From: a bacterium HR40
GTDB lineage: Bacteria; Pseudomonadota; Alphaproteobacteria; Geminicoccales; Geminicoccaceae
Length of the DNA stretch: 64,000 bases
NCBI GenBank assembly: GCA_002898275.1
Contig: BEIQ01000001.1
Span: forward strand, 551,899-615,898
Reading direction: 5' to 3'
Made by a program: the position numbers and the translations under genes. This document shows positions 1 to 9,150 of the stretch, piece by piece. How positions within the stretch are numbered: position 1 is the stretch's first letter; every line of letters begins with the position of its first letter. Below the pieces are notes generated by a model. The model saw nothing but the letters and a program-made list of their open reading frames with translations, did no database searches and had not been told where the DNA came from.

Positions 1-890
1 GCGCTTTCCTCGTCCGCAGCGCTTTCCGCTCGCTCGGTCCATCGTCCGGTGAAAGCGGCTCGCGGGCGAAGGGTTGGCGAAGGCGGAGGCGATGGTGACA
101 CCGCCACTCGTCACGGCCGCCGAGCTCGCCCGCGCGCACGAGGCGGCGTTCGTCGAGGCGGCGCTGGCCGGGCGAGTGACGCGGGAGCAGCTCCGCTAGC
201 TGGGGCGAGCGTGGAGCGAGAGCCTCGTGGCCCGGGTGCGAGCCGCCGTGGGCGGCACCGTCTCGGCCGCCCGTTTGGTGCGCGAGCGGAAAGTCGTCGG
301 CGATCTCGCAGGCAGCGGCCACCGTACCGGTCTCGAAGGGACGAGGGGGTGTCTCTTCGACGATCTGGCCGTCGCCATTCGGATATTGCGGACGGAAGGC
401 ATGATCGGGACGGCGCTCGTGCTCCACCTCGACGTGTATCGGGGGCGATGGCACGGCGCGGATCTTCGCCGGCGATCCCGAGGTCCGGCCGGTATCGCTG
501 CATCGCGCCGCCGATTGCCGCTTGCGCGGCGGCGCGAGGCGGATGGACGTCGATCTCGCGCCTCGCACCGACGATCGGAGCGACCTCGCGATCTTGGACC
601 GCACCCTCGCCGAGGTGCTGCCGGCGGCACGCCCCGATCTCGTCCTCGACATCGCCGGGTCGGAACCCCGCCAGGACGACCACCTCGGGCGTCTCGCCCT
701 AGCGATGCGGGGCTCTGTGCGCGCTCTCCGGGTGTTCGCTGCCCGGCGTCACAGCCGCTTGCCGGTCGTCCGCGTTGCCGGTGGCGGCTATGGCGGGATC
801 GAAAAGGCGGCGGCCCGCCGCACGCCGCTCTTTCGTGCGCTCGCCGCCCCGGTGAACGTCGCTAGAGGTCGAAGATCTTGCCCGGGTTGA
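1..890 (+). pseudogene. Decayed histone deacetylase / acetoin-utilisation family gene
   Basis: Conceptual translation follows the HDAC-like amidohydrolase fold for most of its length: a QRFPLAR-like N-terminal motif, then AELARAHEAAFVEA, an AVGG segment, a GSGH segment where the family has G-S/T-H-H, a DDLAVAIRIL helix, HLDVYRG, GDGTARIFAGDP, and a C-terminal AGSEP...GRLALAM...GGGY block. The frame is broken by TGA at 50-52, TAG at 197-199, and one extra G in the five-G run at 441-445, which moves the reading from frame 2 to frame 3. The expected zinc ligands are also lost: D-V-H reads D-V-Y, and the late Asp of the G-x-D-P motif reads Glu. The 5' end lies outside the window and the 3' end overlaps the convergent oxidase by about 29 bp. 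Homology is from remembered family motifs, so the exact subfamily is uncertain. Confidence 0.8.
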
Positions 891-2253
891 GGATACCTCG
901 GGGGTCGAGGGCCTGCTTGATCGCCCGCATCACCCCGACCGCTTCGCCCATCTCCTGAAGCAAGCTGGCCTTCTTGCCGAGGCCGATGCCATGCTCGCCG
1001 GTGCAGGTGCCGCCCGCGGCGAGCGCTCGCTCCACCAAACGGCGGTTGAGCTCGCGGACGTCCCGCCACTCCTCCTCGCGCGCCGGGTCGACGAGAAAGA
1101 TGACGTGGAAATTGCCGTCTCCCACGTGGCCGACGATGGTGGCCGGCAGGCCGCTTTCTTCGATATCGAGTCGAGTATCGCGGATACAACGGGCGAGCGC
1201 CGAGACCGGGACGCAGACATCCGTCACCCAGGCCTCGGCACCGGGGCGCAAGGCCTTGGCCGCATAGTAGGCATCGTGGCGCGCTCGCCACAGGCGGCCG
1301 CGCTCCTCCGGCAAGTTCGACCAGCGGAAGGCACCGCCGCCGTGCCGGCAGGCGATGTCGCCGGCGGCAGCACTCTGCTCGGCGACCGCGGCCTGGCTGC
1401 CATGGAATTCGTAGAACAGGGTGGGGAGGGGATCGAAGCCCTCGAGCCGGGCAAAGGCGATGCAGGTCGCCATCTGCGCGGCATCGAGCAGCTCGATGCG
1501 GGCGACGGGAATGCCGCAACCGACGGTCTCGACCACTGCCGCCACCGCCGCCTCGACATCGGGAAAGGTGCACACCGCAGCGGCGATAGCTTCCGGCACC
1601 GGCCAAAGTCTCAGGGTGAGCTCCGTGATGATCCCGAGGGTCCCCTCCGAGCCGAGGAACAGACGCGTGAGGTCGTAGCCGGCGCTCGATTTGCGGGCCT
1701 GCCCCCCGGTGCGGATCACCCGGCCGTCGGCGAGGACCACGCTCAGCCCCAGCACGTTCTCGCGCATGCCGCCATAGCGCACCGTCGTGGTACCAGTGGC
1801 GCGCGTCGCTGCCATGCCGCCGAGGCTGGCATCTGCCCCGGGATCCACGGGGAAGAAAAGACCGGTGTCGCGCAGCTCGTGGGCGAGCTGGCGTCGGGTC
1901 ACGCCTGCCTCGACGACGACGTCCATGTCCTCGCGATGGAGCGCAAGCACGCGGTTCATGCGCGACAGATCGAGACAGACGCCACCCTGCACCGCCGCCA
2001 CATGACCCTCGAGGGAGGTGCCCGTGCCGAAAGGAACGAGAGGCACACCGGCTTGATGGCAGGCGCGAGCCACTTCGACGACCTCGTCGGTACTGTCGGG
2101 GAACACCACCAGGTCCGGTGGAGCTGGTGGATGGAAAGCCTCCCCGCGGCCGTGCCGCTCGCGGATCGACGGATTGCGCGTCGCCCGCTCGCCGAAGCGT
2201 GCCTCGAGCCAGGCCAAGAGTTCCTCTCGCGCGTCCACGCCCTGTCTCGTCAC
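862..2253 (-). CDS. FAD-linked D-lactate dehydrogenase / glycolate oxidase GlcD-type
   Basis: A 463-residue flavoprotein of the vanillyl-alcohol-oxidase fold that oxidises a 2-hydroxy acid, most likely D-lactate, and passes electrons to cytochrome c or quinone. The FAD-binding half shows PFGTGTSLEGH near residue 74 and GSEGTLGIITELTLRL near 191. The C-terminal half shows GHVGDGNFH near 375 and CTGEHGIGLGKK near 417, the signature of LDHD/DLD/GlcD enzymes. The GTG start at 2253 is chosen because an AGGAGG ribosome-binding site lies about 8 bases upstream and the domain begins right after it. It is a single gene, divergent from the flagellar block. Substrate cannot be fixed from sequence; GlcD of glycolate oxidase is the main alternative, but no glcE or glcF is adjacent. 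Confidence 0.88.
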   Translation of the reverse strand: MTRQGVDAREELLAWLEARFGERATRNPSIRERHGRGEAFHPPAPPDLVVFPDSTDEVVEVARACHQAGVPLVPFGTGTSLEGHVAAVQGGVCLDLSRMNRVLALHREDMDVVVEAGVTRRQLAHELRDTGLFFPVDPGADASLGGMAATRATGTTTVRYGGMRENVLGLSVVLADGRVIRTGGQARKSSAGYDLTRLFLGSEGTLGIITELTLRLWPVPEAIAAAVCTFPDVEAAVAAVVETVGCGIPVARIELLDAAQMATCIAFARLEGFDPLPTLFYEFHGSQAAVAEQSAAAGDIACRHGGGAFRWSNLPEERGRLWRARHDAYYAAKALRPGAEAWVTDVCVPVSALARCIRDTRLDIEESGLPATIVGHVGDGNFHVIFLVDPAREEEWRDVRELNRRLVERALAAGGTCTGEHGIGLGKKASLLQEMGEAVGVMRAIKQALDPRGILNPGKIFDL

Positions 2254-2417
2254 CCTCCGTCCTCCTGCGCGCCGCCCTTTTTCTGCCACGAGCTTCGCGC
2301 TGCGGCGAGGGTCGGCAAACCCGTCCCGGGGAGGGACGAAGAGGTGGGCAGGGCTTGCCGAGGGGGTGGCGAAGGCCTGCCACGGTCCGGACGCCCGCGC
2401 GATAGTGTGGCGATGGC

Positions 2418-2433
2418 TGGCACAGGGCTTGCA
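2418..2433 (+). promoter_or_regulatory. Sigma-54 (-24/-12) promoter of the fliK-flgD-flgE group
   Basis: TGGCACAGGGCTTGCA matches the consensus TGGCAC-N5-TTGCA with GG (2419-2420) and GC (2431-2432) exactly ten bases apart. Transcription would begin near 2444, only about five bases before the fliK ATG at 2449. The cluster encodes the sigma-54 activator FlbD, which supports use of this site. The short leader is odd and is noted under findings. Confidence 0.75.
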
Positions 2434-2448
2434 TCTCGAGCCGGTGCC

Positions 2449-3828
2449 ATGACTGAGACCATCGATCCCATCGCCGTTCCAGCTGCCCGTTCGGGCACCG
2501 TCGTCACGGTCCCCGATCCGCTGGCATCGTCGGTCTTTGCCGCCCTGCTCGCGACCGTGCTCGGCAGTGCGGGACGACCGGAGTTCGTGGCCGATTCCTC
2601 GCCGTGGCCACCCTCCGGCACCGGCTCGCCCTCGCCATGGACACCGTCCCCTGGGGCCATGTCGGATATCGCCGGGGCCGCGGCGGGGTTCATCGACGCG
2701 ACGGGCTCCGGGACACAGCGTGCGGTCACGTTCCCCCATGCTATGCCGGCAGAGCCGCAACTTCCGGCAGCGAGCGGCCCGATGCCGAACCGTTCGCTGC
2801 AGGAGTGGGCGACGACGGAAGAGCGGGCCGCGCCCGCGGAGCCCGCGGCGCTGCCCGGGAGCATGACGGATTCCCGCCTCCCCGGTCGTGCCTTCCCGTT
2901 CTTTGTGCACGCCGGCGCTCCGGTTCGCGCCGAGGCGATGGTCTCGCCGCCGCCTCCGCTGGCGCTGCCGAGCGACGATGGCGCGCAGATCCCCTATAGC
3001 GAGGTCGGACCGACCGAACCACTGGCCGCGCAGCCGGGCACCGAGCTGGCACCTGCGGCCGAGGCTTCGCCATCCGCCGCCACCGCCCGCGCCGAGCCGC
3101 CGATCCCGGCGCTGCTGCGCGCTTTCGCCGACGGTGCGGTGGCGTTGCGCGCGCAAAGGGTAGGAACAGGCAAGGGGCAATCGGTGGGGGCGGCGCCGGC
3201 AGTCCCGAGCGCGGCCTCGGCCCCGGGTCGGTCCATGGAGGCTGCTCCGAACCGGCAGCCGTCCTCCCCTCCGGCCGCAGGGCTCGCTGCCGTCGACGCC
3301 GATCCTGCGCCGCTGTCCGCGGATCGGCAGTGGCCAGCCGATCCGGCGGCGGGCGCGACCGAAAGTCTGGCGGTTGCCGGACGAGTGGCCGAAGGTCCAT
3401 CTGCACCCACCGTCCAGCCGTCCCGACTGCCCGTCTATGTCGGCGTGCGACCGAGCGAATTGCCGGCCCTCGCCATGCACGCGCTCGCCCATGCCCGACA
3501 GCGGATCGTCGTCGCCCTGGAGCCGGCGGAGCTCGGTCGGGTGCGGGTCAGCGTCGAGTTCGCGCCCGACGGACGAGTCCAGGTCAAACTGCGCATCCAG
3601 AAGGAAGAAGCGCTCGAGCGGCTGCAGCGCGAGGCCGGCAGCTTCGCGCGCATCTTCGCCGCCCACGGCTTCGAGCTCGGGCCCCAGGGCCTGGCGTTCG
3701 AGCGTGGAGATGAGGAACGCTCGCCGGACGAGGGTGGCGATCGACCCGAAACCGATGGCCAAAACGGTCGTCGGGCAGCCACGGAGTTCGCAGCCGTGCT
3801 GGAACGCCTCTTCGACCTGCGCACCTGA
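2449..3828 (+). CDS. fliK: Flagellar hook-length control protein FliK
   Basis: A 459-residue protein. The first roughly 320 residues are Pro/Ala-rich and of low complexity, as in FliK rulers. The globular C-terminal domain (about 325-415) has the Flg_hook pattern: VALEPAELGRVRVSVEF, then KEEALERLQREAGSFARI and AAHGFELG. FliK is secreted during hook assembly, measures hook length and switches FlhB to filament export. It is followed by flgD and flgE, the scaffold and hook subunit it monitors. The ATG at 2449 is preferred over the in-frame ATG at 2413 because a sigma-54 promoter overlaps the latter; neither has a strong ribosome-binding site. Identification rests on the C-terminal domain and gene order. 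Confidence 0.86.
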   Translation: MTETIDPIAVPAARSGTVVTVPDPLASSVFAALLATVLGSAGRPEFVADSSPWPPSGTGSPSPWTPSPGAMSDIAGAAAGFIDATGSGTQRAVTFPHAMPAEPQLPAASGPMPNRSLQEWATTEERAAPAEPAALPGSMTDSRLPGRAFPFFVHAGAPVRAEAMVSPPPPLALPSDDGAQIPYSEVGPTEPLAAQPGTELAPAAEASPSAATARAEPPIPALLRAFADGAVALRAQRVGTGKGQSVGAAPAVPSAASAPGRSMEAAPNRQPSSPPAAGLAAVDADPAPLSADRQWPADPAAGATESLAVAGRVAEGPSAPTVQPSRLPVYVGVRPSELPALAMHALAHARQRIVVALEPAELGRVRVSVEFAPDGRVQVKLRIQKEEALERLQREAGSFARIFAAHGFELGPQGLAFERGDEERSPDEGGDRPETDGQNGRRAATEFAAVLERLFDLRT

Positions 3829-3859
3829 GAGTGACGATCATGGAGGAAGGCCGAGTGTC

Positions 3860-4525
3860 ATGAACGTGACGTCCACCACCTCCACGGCTTCCCGCTCGAG
3901 CGGTCGCGGCACCGGTGTCATCACCGGCTTCGAGGACTTCTTGCGGTTGCTCACCGCCCAGCTCCAGCACCAGGATCCCCTCGGGCCGATCGATGCCGAC
4001 CGGTTCACCCAGCAGCTCGCCGAGTTCGCGGCGGTGGAACAGGCGACGCGAGCCAACGACCGGCTCGAGAGGCTGATCGACACGGTGGCCGCCGGACAGT
4101 TGCTGGTGGCTGCCGGCTACGTCGGCCGACAGGTGGAGCTCGCAGGCGATGAGCTTTACCTCGGCCAAGACGGTGTCGCCGAAGTCTCCTACCGGTTGTT
4201 GCGGGACGCGGCATCGGCCGAGCTCGTGATCCGCGATGGCGCGGGCAAGGTAGTGCGACGCCTCGCGATCCCCACCGAGGCGGGCGTCCACCGGGTGCAA
4301 TGGGACGGCCGCAATGCGGCAGGGTCGGCCGTACCGAGCGGCACCTACCGGGTCGAGGTCGCTGCCAAGGATGGCGCTGGCGACCCGGTTCCTGCCGACC
4401 TGCGCACCGCCGGCACGGTCGAAGCCGTGGCCCTCGAGGGAAATACCCTTCTGCTGACGGTCGGCGGGCTGCGAGTGCCGGCGACCAGCGTCACCGCCGT
4501 TCGAGCAGCCGCGACCGCCTCCTGA
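3860..4525 (+). CDS. flgD: Flagellar hook assembly scaffold FlgD
   Basis: A 221-residue hook cap/scaffolding protein needed to polymerise FlgE on the rod. The N-terminal FlgD signature is clear: FEDFLRLLTAQLQHQDPLGP followed by DADRFTQQLAEFAAVEQ. The C-terminal part has the FlgD Ig/Tudor-like segment around VHRVQWDGRNAAGSAVPSG. The ATG at 3860 follows a GGAGGAAGG stretch at 3842-3850. A short overlapping frame opens at 3839 but ends within 24 bases. It lies between fliK and flgE, 31 bases after fliK, and is presumably co-transcribed. Confidence 0.93.
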   Translation: MNVTSTTSTASRSSGRGTGVITGFEDFLRLLTAQLQHQDPLGPIDADRFTQQLAEFAAVEQATRANDRLERLIDTVAAGQLLVAAGYVGRQVELAGDELYLGQDGVAEVSYRLLRDAASAELVIRDGAGKVVRRLAIPTEAGVHRVQWDGRNAAGSAVPSGTYRVEVAAKDGAGDPVPADLRTAGTVEAVALEGNTLLLTVGGLRVPATSVTAVRAAATAS

Positions 4526-4559
4526 CAGCCGTCTCGATCCAGCTTCTGGAGAAAGCCGC

Positions 4560-5873
4560 ATGACCCTCTTCGGTACGCTCTATTCCGGTGCCTCGGGTCT
4601 TGCCGCCCAGAGCCGCTCGCTCGGCATGATTTCGGACAATATCGCGAATGTGAATACCACCGGCTACAAAGGGGCGACCGCCCAGTTCGCTACCCTCGTC
4701 ACCCGCCAGGCAGGAACGGCGAGTTATGCGCCGGGCGGAGTGCGCGCGTTCACGGCCTTCAACGTGACCAAGCAGGGTCTGGTGCAGAGCACCGACTCGT
4801 CCACCGACGCCGCCATTTCCGGCAATGGGTTCTTCGTCGTCAACGCCAATGCGGACGGTACGGGCGAGCAGCTCTACACCCGTGCCGGCTCCTTCCTATC
4901 CGATCATCTCGGCAACCTCCGCACTCCCTCCGGGTTCTACCTGCAGGGCTGGGCTCTCGATGCCGACGAACAGATCGTCGACATCAATACTCTCGAGACG
5001 GTCAACATCCGCTCCATCAGCGGCGTAGCGATCGCCACCACCCGGGTCGAGATCGGTGCCAACCTCGATTCGACCACTTCCCCCTATACCGGAGCCTACA
5101 CGTCCGGAGACCTGGAACTCTATGCCTTCTCGTCGGGCACGCTCGGTGTACAACCCCACTTCCGCCGCGACATCCGCATTTTCGACAGTCTCGGAGAGGC
5201 GCACACGGTCACCCTCGCCTTTCTGAACACCGGCGCCAACACCTGGGAAGTCGAACTCTACGGCGATCGCGCCGACCTCGACAGTGGCACGCATCCGACC
5301 GGCCTGCTCGCCTCGGGGACGGTGACCTTCAACGGCGACGGCAGTCTCGCCAGTGTCACCGGCTCGATCGCCAGCGCGGTCACCATCGACTGGGCGAACG
5401 GGGCCGACGACAGCTCCATCGCCTTCGATCTCGGCACCGTCGGTGAAACCGATGGCCTCGCGCAGTTCGCTTCGGCCAACGATGTCGCCTTCGTCTTGCA
5501 GAACGGCGCCGAGGTCGGTCAGCTCAACCGTGTCTCCATCGACGAGGACGGCTATGTCGTCGCTTCGTTCACCAATGGCGCCGAGCGCAAGATCTATCGA
5601 TTGCCAATCGCTACGTTCGCCAATCCCTCCGGGCTCGATCCCCGCACGGGCAACGTCTTCGCCGAGACCGACGCGTCGGGCGAATACAATCTCCGCCTCG
5701 CTGGGACTGGCGGCGCGGGACGCCTGACACCTTCCGCCCTCGAGATGGCGAATGTCGATCTCGCCGATGAATTCACTCGCATGATCGTCACCCAGCGCGC
5801 GTATACGGCAAACGCTCGGGTGATCTCTACGGTAAATGAGATGCTCGACGAGCTGATGCAGATCAGGCGCTGA
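4560..5873 (+). CDS. flgE: Flagellar hook protein FlgE
   Basis: The 437-residue structural subunit of the flagellar hook, exported by the flagellar type III system. The N-terminal rod/hook signature reads GASGLAAQSRSLGMISDNIA followed by NVNTTGYKG. The C-terminal heptad region that packs against it reads MIVTQRAYTANARVISTV and NEMLDEL. The central variable domains carry FNGDGSLASVTG-type beta segments. It starts 34 bases after flgD with a GGAGAAAG ribosome-binding site. Length is normal for alphaproteobacterial hooks. Confidence 0.96.
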   Translation: MTLFGTLYSGASGLAAQSRSLGMISDNIANVNTTGYKGATAQFATLVTRQAGTASYAPGGVRAFTAFNVTKQGLVQSTDSSTDAAISGNGFFVVNANADGTGEQLYTRAGSFLSDHLGNLRTPSGFYLQGWALDADEQIVDINTLETVNIRSISGVAIATTRVEIGANLDSTTSPYTGAYTSGDLELYAFSSGTLGVQPHFRRDIRIFDSLGEAHTVTLAFLNTGANTWEVELYGDRADLDSGTHPTGLLASGTVTFNGDGSLASVTGSIASAVTIDWANGADDSSIAFDLGTVGETDGLAQFASANDVAFVLQNGAEVGQLNRVSIDEDGYVVASFTNGAERKIYRLPIATFANPSGLDPRTGNVFAETDASGEYNLRLAGTGGAGRLTPSALEMANVDLADEFTRMIVTQRAYTANARVISTVNEMLDELMQIRR

Positions 5874-5997
5874 TCGTTCTACTCGGGTACAACATTCGTT
5901 CGTTTACCATTCCGCTTAGCCGGGCGTTAAGATGCAGGATGTAATCGGAGCGGCGTCGACGCAGTCGAACGGTTCCACCGTGGAATGGAGGAACGCC

Positions 5998-6270
5998 GTG
6001 ACCACGAGCCCGACGCACCGCCCGGACTACGTGCCCGGACCAACCGGCCGCCCTTTGACCCTGGCCGATCTGCCGCCTCCGGATACCCGGCGTTGGGTCG
6101 CCCGCCGCAAGGCCGAGGTGGTGGCGGCCGTGCGCGGCGGCTTGTTGACCTTCGAGGAGGCCTGTGCGCGCTACGGTCTGACGGCGGAGGAGTTCCTGTC
6201 CTGGGAACGGGCACTCGACCGCTACGGACTCGACGGGCTGCGGGTCACCAAACTGCGCGTGTTCCGCTGA
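5998..6270 (+). CDS. sciP: CtrA inhibitor SciP (DUF1153)
   Basis: A 90-residue helix-turn-helix protein of the DUF1153 family. It is nearly collinear with Caulobacter SciP: YVPGPTGRPLTLADLPPPDT, then WVARRKAEVVAAVRGGLLTF, EEACARYGL and EEFLSWERALDRYGLDGLR. SciP binds CtrA-activated promoters and blocks RNA-polymerase recruitment, limiting CtrA-dependent flagellar and cell-cycle genes to part of the cycle. The GTG start at 5998 has GGAGG six bases upstream and gives the family length; an in-frame ATG at 5932 would add a non-conserved tail. Placement between flgE and fliF matches the Caulobacter arrangement. A TTTACCAT at 5903-5910 resembles one CtrA half-site, but the partner half is missing. 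Confidence 0.92.
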   Translation: MTTSPTHRPDYVPGPTGRPLTLADLPPPDTRRWVARRKAEVVAAVRGGLLTFEEACARYGLTAEEFLSWERALDRYGLDGLRVTKLRVFR

Positions 6271-6277
6271 CGCCGCC

Positions 6278-6294
6278 TTAAGCGTCCGTTTACC
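6278..6294 (+). promoter_or_regulatory. CtrA-box upstream of fliF
   Basis: TTAA-GCGTCCG-TTTACC (TTAA 6278-6281, seven-base spacer, TTTACC 6289-6294) differs from the CtrA consensus TTAA-N7-TTAACC at one base. It lies 55-71 bases before the fliF ATG and 8 bases after the sciP stop. In Caulobacter the fliF operon is a classic CtrA target. With sciP next door, the site would be where CtrA and SciP act. Confidence 0.65.
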
Positions 6295-6348
6295 GGGGGG
6301 GATTAGGCTGCCCGTGCCATTCCGCTCGTGGATGGGGAACGGACAGCC

Positions 6349-8118
6349 ATGGCCCAGGAGCTGCAGGCCGGCAGTGCCGAGAATGTGCCCGTAGTGGCGA
6401 GAAGCGGGCTGCCGGCACTGCTCGAGCAGCTGCGCGGCCTCGGACCGGGGCGCATTCTGGCGCTCGGGGCGGTCCTGCTGGCAATGCTCGGCTTTGCCGG
6501 CTTCGCCTTGCAACGGGCGCTCGAGCCGCGTTACGCGTTGCTGTTCGCCGGCCTCGAAAGCCGCGAGGTGGCGGCGATCACCGACAAGCTCGATGCCACC
6601 GGCGTACCCTGGCGTCTCAATGCCCGCGGCGATGCGGTGCTGGTGCCGGCCGACCGGGTGGCATCGGTGCGGATGGCGCTGGCCGAAGAGGGGCTGCCGG
6701 CCGGAGACGTCGTCGGCTACGAGCTCTTCGACCGCGGCGCAGGCTTTGCCACCACCGACTTTCAGGCCAACGTCAATCTCAAGCGCGCCCTCGAGGGCGA
6801 GCTGGCACGGACGATCTCGAGCCTCGAGGGGGTGCGGGCAGCCCGGGTCCATCTCGTCCAGCCGGTACGCCGGCTCTTCGAGAAGCAGACGGAAACGCCG
6901 AGCGCCTCCGTCTTCCTGTCGCTCGGCGCTGGGGCGAAGCTCGGGCGACGTCAGGTGGAGGGGATCCGTCATCTCGTTGCTTCCGCCGTACCGGGATTGG
7001 AGCCCGGACGCGTTACGGTCATGGATGACCGCGGCGAATTGCTCGCCCGCGGCGAGGCGGACGCCGAGGGCTTCGTGCTCGAGGAGGCGGACAGCTACCG
7101 CCGCGCCTTCGAGGAGAACCTGCGCGACAAGCTCGTGCGCGCGCTCGAGCGAACGGTGGGAGCCGGGCGCGTCGACGCCCAGGTCACCGCGGAGCTGGAT
7201 TTCGACGAGCGCACCAGTACCGAAGAGGTGTTCGACCCCCAGAGCCAAGTCGCACGCAGTACCCGTACCACCGAAGAGACGAGCGAGCGGAGCGAGACAG
7301 GCACGTCCCAAGCGGTCACCGTAACGAACAATCTGCCGGGCGCCCAGCAACCACCGGCGGCGGCGCCGACCAGCAACGAGCAGACGAACCGGACCGAGGA
7401 AGTCACCAACTACGAGCTGTCGCGCACGGTGCGCAGCCAGCGCCGGCGCGCACCGGAGATCCGCCGACTGTTCGTCGCTGTCCAGGTGGACGGCATCGAA
7501 GTCCAAGCGGCCGACGGATCCCGGCGGGTGGAGCCGCGGTCAGCGGAGGAACTCGCTCAGCTCGAGGCCATCGCCCGCGGCATCGCCGGCATCGACGAAG
7601 AGCGTGGCGACCGGCTGGAACTGGTGAGTCGACCCTTCGTGATGAACGGCTTGCCGGAGCTGCCGGAACCCTCGCTGATCGAGACGGTCATCGGCCACTA
7701 CGGCCATCTCCTCGAGAGTGCGCTGTGGCTGGCGGCGGCGGGTCTCGTGCTGGCATTCGGTCTTCGCCCGCTGCTGCGCCGGCTGCTTCCCTCCGGGCGC
7801 ACGCCCATCGTGCAGAGCGGACAGACCGCAGTGGTGCTCGCGGAGGACGGCAGGCCGCTTTTGGTGCACGCTCGCTCCGGGACCGTGGTGAGCGTCGACG
7901 AGGCGGGGCGTCCCGTGATCGAGGCGCGCGAGGAGGCGAAACCGGCGGTCCCGGCCGAGCAAGCGCCGGCCGAAATGCCGGCACCGAAGGGCGAGCTCGT
8001 CGATCTCAAGAACGTGCTCGGCAAGGTCAAGGCGTCGCTCGTCGACGAACTCGCCGACATCTTCGAGAAACATCCGGAAGAAGCCGTCCGGGTCATTCGC
8101 GGTTGGCTGCACGGCTGA
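6349..8118 (+). CDS. fliF: Flagellar MS-ring protein FliF
   Basis: A 589-residue inner-membrane ring protein on which the motor and export gate assemble. Two membrane segments bracket the periplasmic region: ILALGAVLLAMLGFAGFAL at about 36-54, and one at about 451-473. Ring-building motifs include FAGLESREVAAITDKLDATG, NVNLKRALEGELARTI and VRAARVHLVQP. The C-terminal tail KASLVDELADIFEKHPEEAV is the FliG-binding segment. The ATG at 6349 is chosen; the in-frame GTG at 6328 adds seven unconserved residues. A CtrA box lies just upstream, and fliG follows after 15 bases. Confidence 0.96.
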   Translation: MAQELQAGSAENVPVVARSGLPALLEQLRGLGPGRILALGAVLLAMLGFAGFALQRALEPRYALLFAGLESREVAAITDKLDATGVPWRLNARGDAVLVPADRVASVRMALAEEGLPAGDVVGYELFDRGAGFATTDFQANVNLKRALEGELARTISSLEGVRAARVHLVQPVRRLFEKQTETPSASVFLSLGAGAKLGRRQVEGIRHLVASAVPGLEPGRVTVMDDRGELLARGEADAEGFVLEEADSYRRAFEENLRDKLVRALERTVGAGRVDAQVTAELDFDERTSTEEVFDPQSQVARSTRTTEETSERSETGTSQAVTVTNNLPGAQQPPAAAPTSNEQTNRTEEVTNYELSRTVRSQRRRAPEIRRLFVAVQVDGIEVQAADGSRRVEPRSAEELAQLEAIARGIAGIDEERGDRLELVSRPFVMNGLPELPEPSLIETVIGHYGHLLESALWLAAAGLVLAFGLRPLLRRLLPSGRTPIVQSGQTAVVLAEDGRPLLVHARSGTVVSVDEAGRPVIEAREEAKPAVPAEQAPAEMPAPKGELVDLKNVLGKVKASLVDELADIFEKHPEEAVRVIRGWLHG

Positions 8119-8133
8119 GGAGGTGGCACGATC

Positions 8134-9150
8134 ATGGCGGGAACCACGGTGCGTCCCGACAAGCTCACGGGACCGGAAAAGGCAGCCATCCTTTTGCTCG
8201 CGGCAAGCGAGCAGCATGTCGCCAAAATCATGGGGATGCTGGATCTCGAGGAGATCAAAGAAATCTCGCAGACCATGTCGGTTCTGGGCAAGGTCGAAAG
8301 CAGCGTGGTCGAACGCGTCATCCGCGAGTTCGCCGAATCGCTCTCCAACATGGGCGGCGTCATCGGTAGCTTCGAGGTCACGGAGAAACTGCTGCGCAGC
8401 GTGCTCGACCCGGAAACCGTCGAGAGCATCATGGAGGAGATCCGGGGACCAGCTGGTCGCACGGTGTGGGAAAAGCTCGGCAACGTCAACGAAAACGTCC
8501 TCGCCTCCTATTTGAAAAACGAATATCCCCAAACGGTGGCCGTCGTGCTGAGCCGAATCGACCCCGCCCACGCAGCACGCGTTCTCTCCGGACTCCCGGA
8601 AGATTTCGCAATCGAGGTCGTCATGCGCATGTTGCATATGGAGGTCGTGCGAAAGGAAATCCTCGCCGATGTGGAACGCACGCTGCGCACCGAGTTCATG
8701 ACCAATCTCGCTCGTACCAGCCGTCGCGACAATTACGAGGTAATGGCGGAGATATTCAACTATCTCGACAAGGCGACAGAAGAAAAGTTCATGCTGGCGT
8801 TGGAGGAACGGAACCGCGAAGCCGCCGACCGCATCAAGTCGCTGATGTTCACGTTCGAGGATCTCGCGCGGCTCGATTCGAGCGGGATCCAGACGCTCAT
8901 CCGCAACGCGGGCAACGATCGCATCGCCGTCGCCCTCAAGGGTGCGAGCGAAAAGCTGCGCGAGCTCTTCTTCGCCAACATGTCCGAGCGCGCCGCCAAG
9001 ATCCTGCGCGAGGAAATGGCAGCCATGGGGCCGGTGCGTCTGCGCGACGTCGAGGAGGCACAGCTCTTCCTCGTGAACATGGCGAAGGAACTGGCTGCCG
9101 CAGGCGAGATCATGCTGCTCGATGGCAAGGACGACGAGCTTGTTTACTGA
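8134..9150 (+). CDS. fliG: Flagellar motor switch protein FliG
   Basis: A 338-residue rotor protein coupling stator force to the MS ring. It shows [13 protein letters not shown] at the N terminus, [15 protein letters not shown] in the middle, and the C-terminal torque-helix region [20 protein letters not shown] with charged positions in place. It ends with [13 protein letters not shown]. The ribosome-binding site GAGGAGG lies 10 bases upstream. The next gene starts inside its 3' end (29-base overlap), which implies translational coupling. Length is typical. Confidence 0.96.
   Translation: MAGTTVRPDKLTGPEKAAILLLAASEQHVAKIMGMLDLEEIKEISQTMSVLGKVESSVVERVIREFAESLSNMGGVIGSFEVTEKLLRSVLDPETVESIMEEIRGPAGRTVWEKLGNVNENVLASYLKNEYPQTVAVVLSRIDPAHAARVLSGLPEDFAIEVVMRMLHMEVVRKEILADVERTLRTEFMTNLARTSRRDNYEVMAEIFNYLDKATEEKFMLALEERNREAADRIKSLMFTFEDLARLDSSGIQTLIRNAGNDRIAVALKGASEKLRELFFANMSERAAKILREEMAAMGPVRLRDVEEAQLFLVNMAKELAAAGEIMLLDGKDDELVY

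Noticed and set aside
5903-5910. CtrA box before sciP
   Set aside because: Only one half-site (TTTACCAT) is present; no partner at the N7 spacing.
8124-8138. Second sigma-54-like element TGGCACG-N4-TGGC
   Set aside because: Spacing is right, but the -12 part is poor and it overlaps the fliG ribosome-binding site and start codon.
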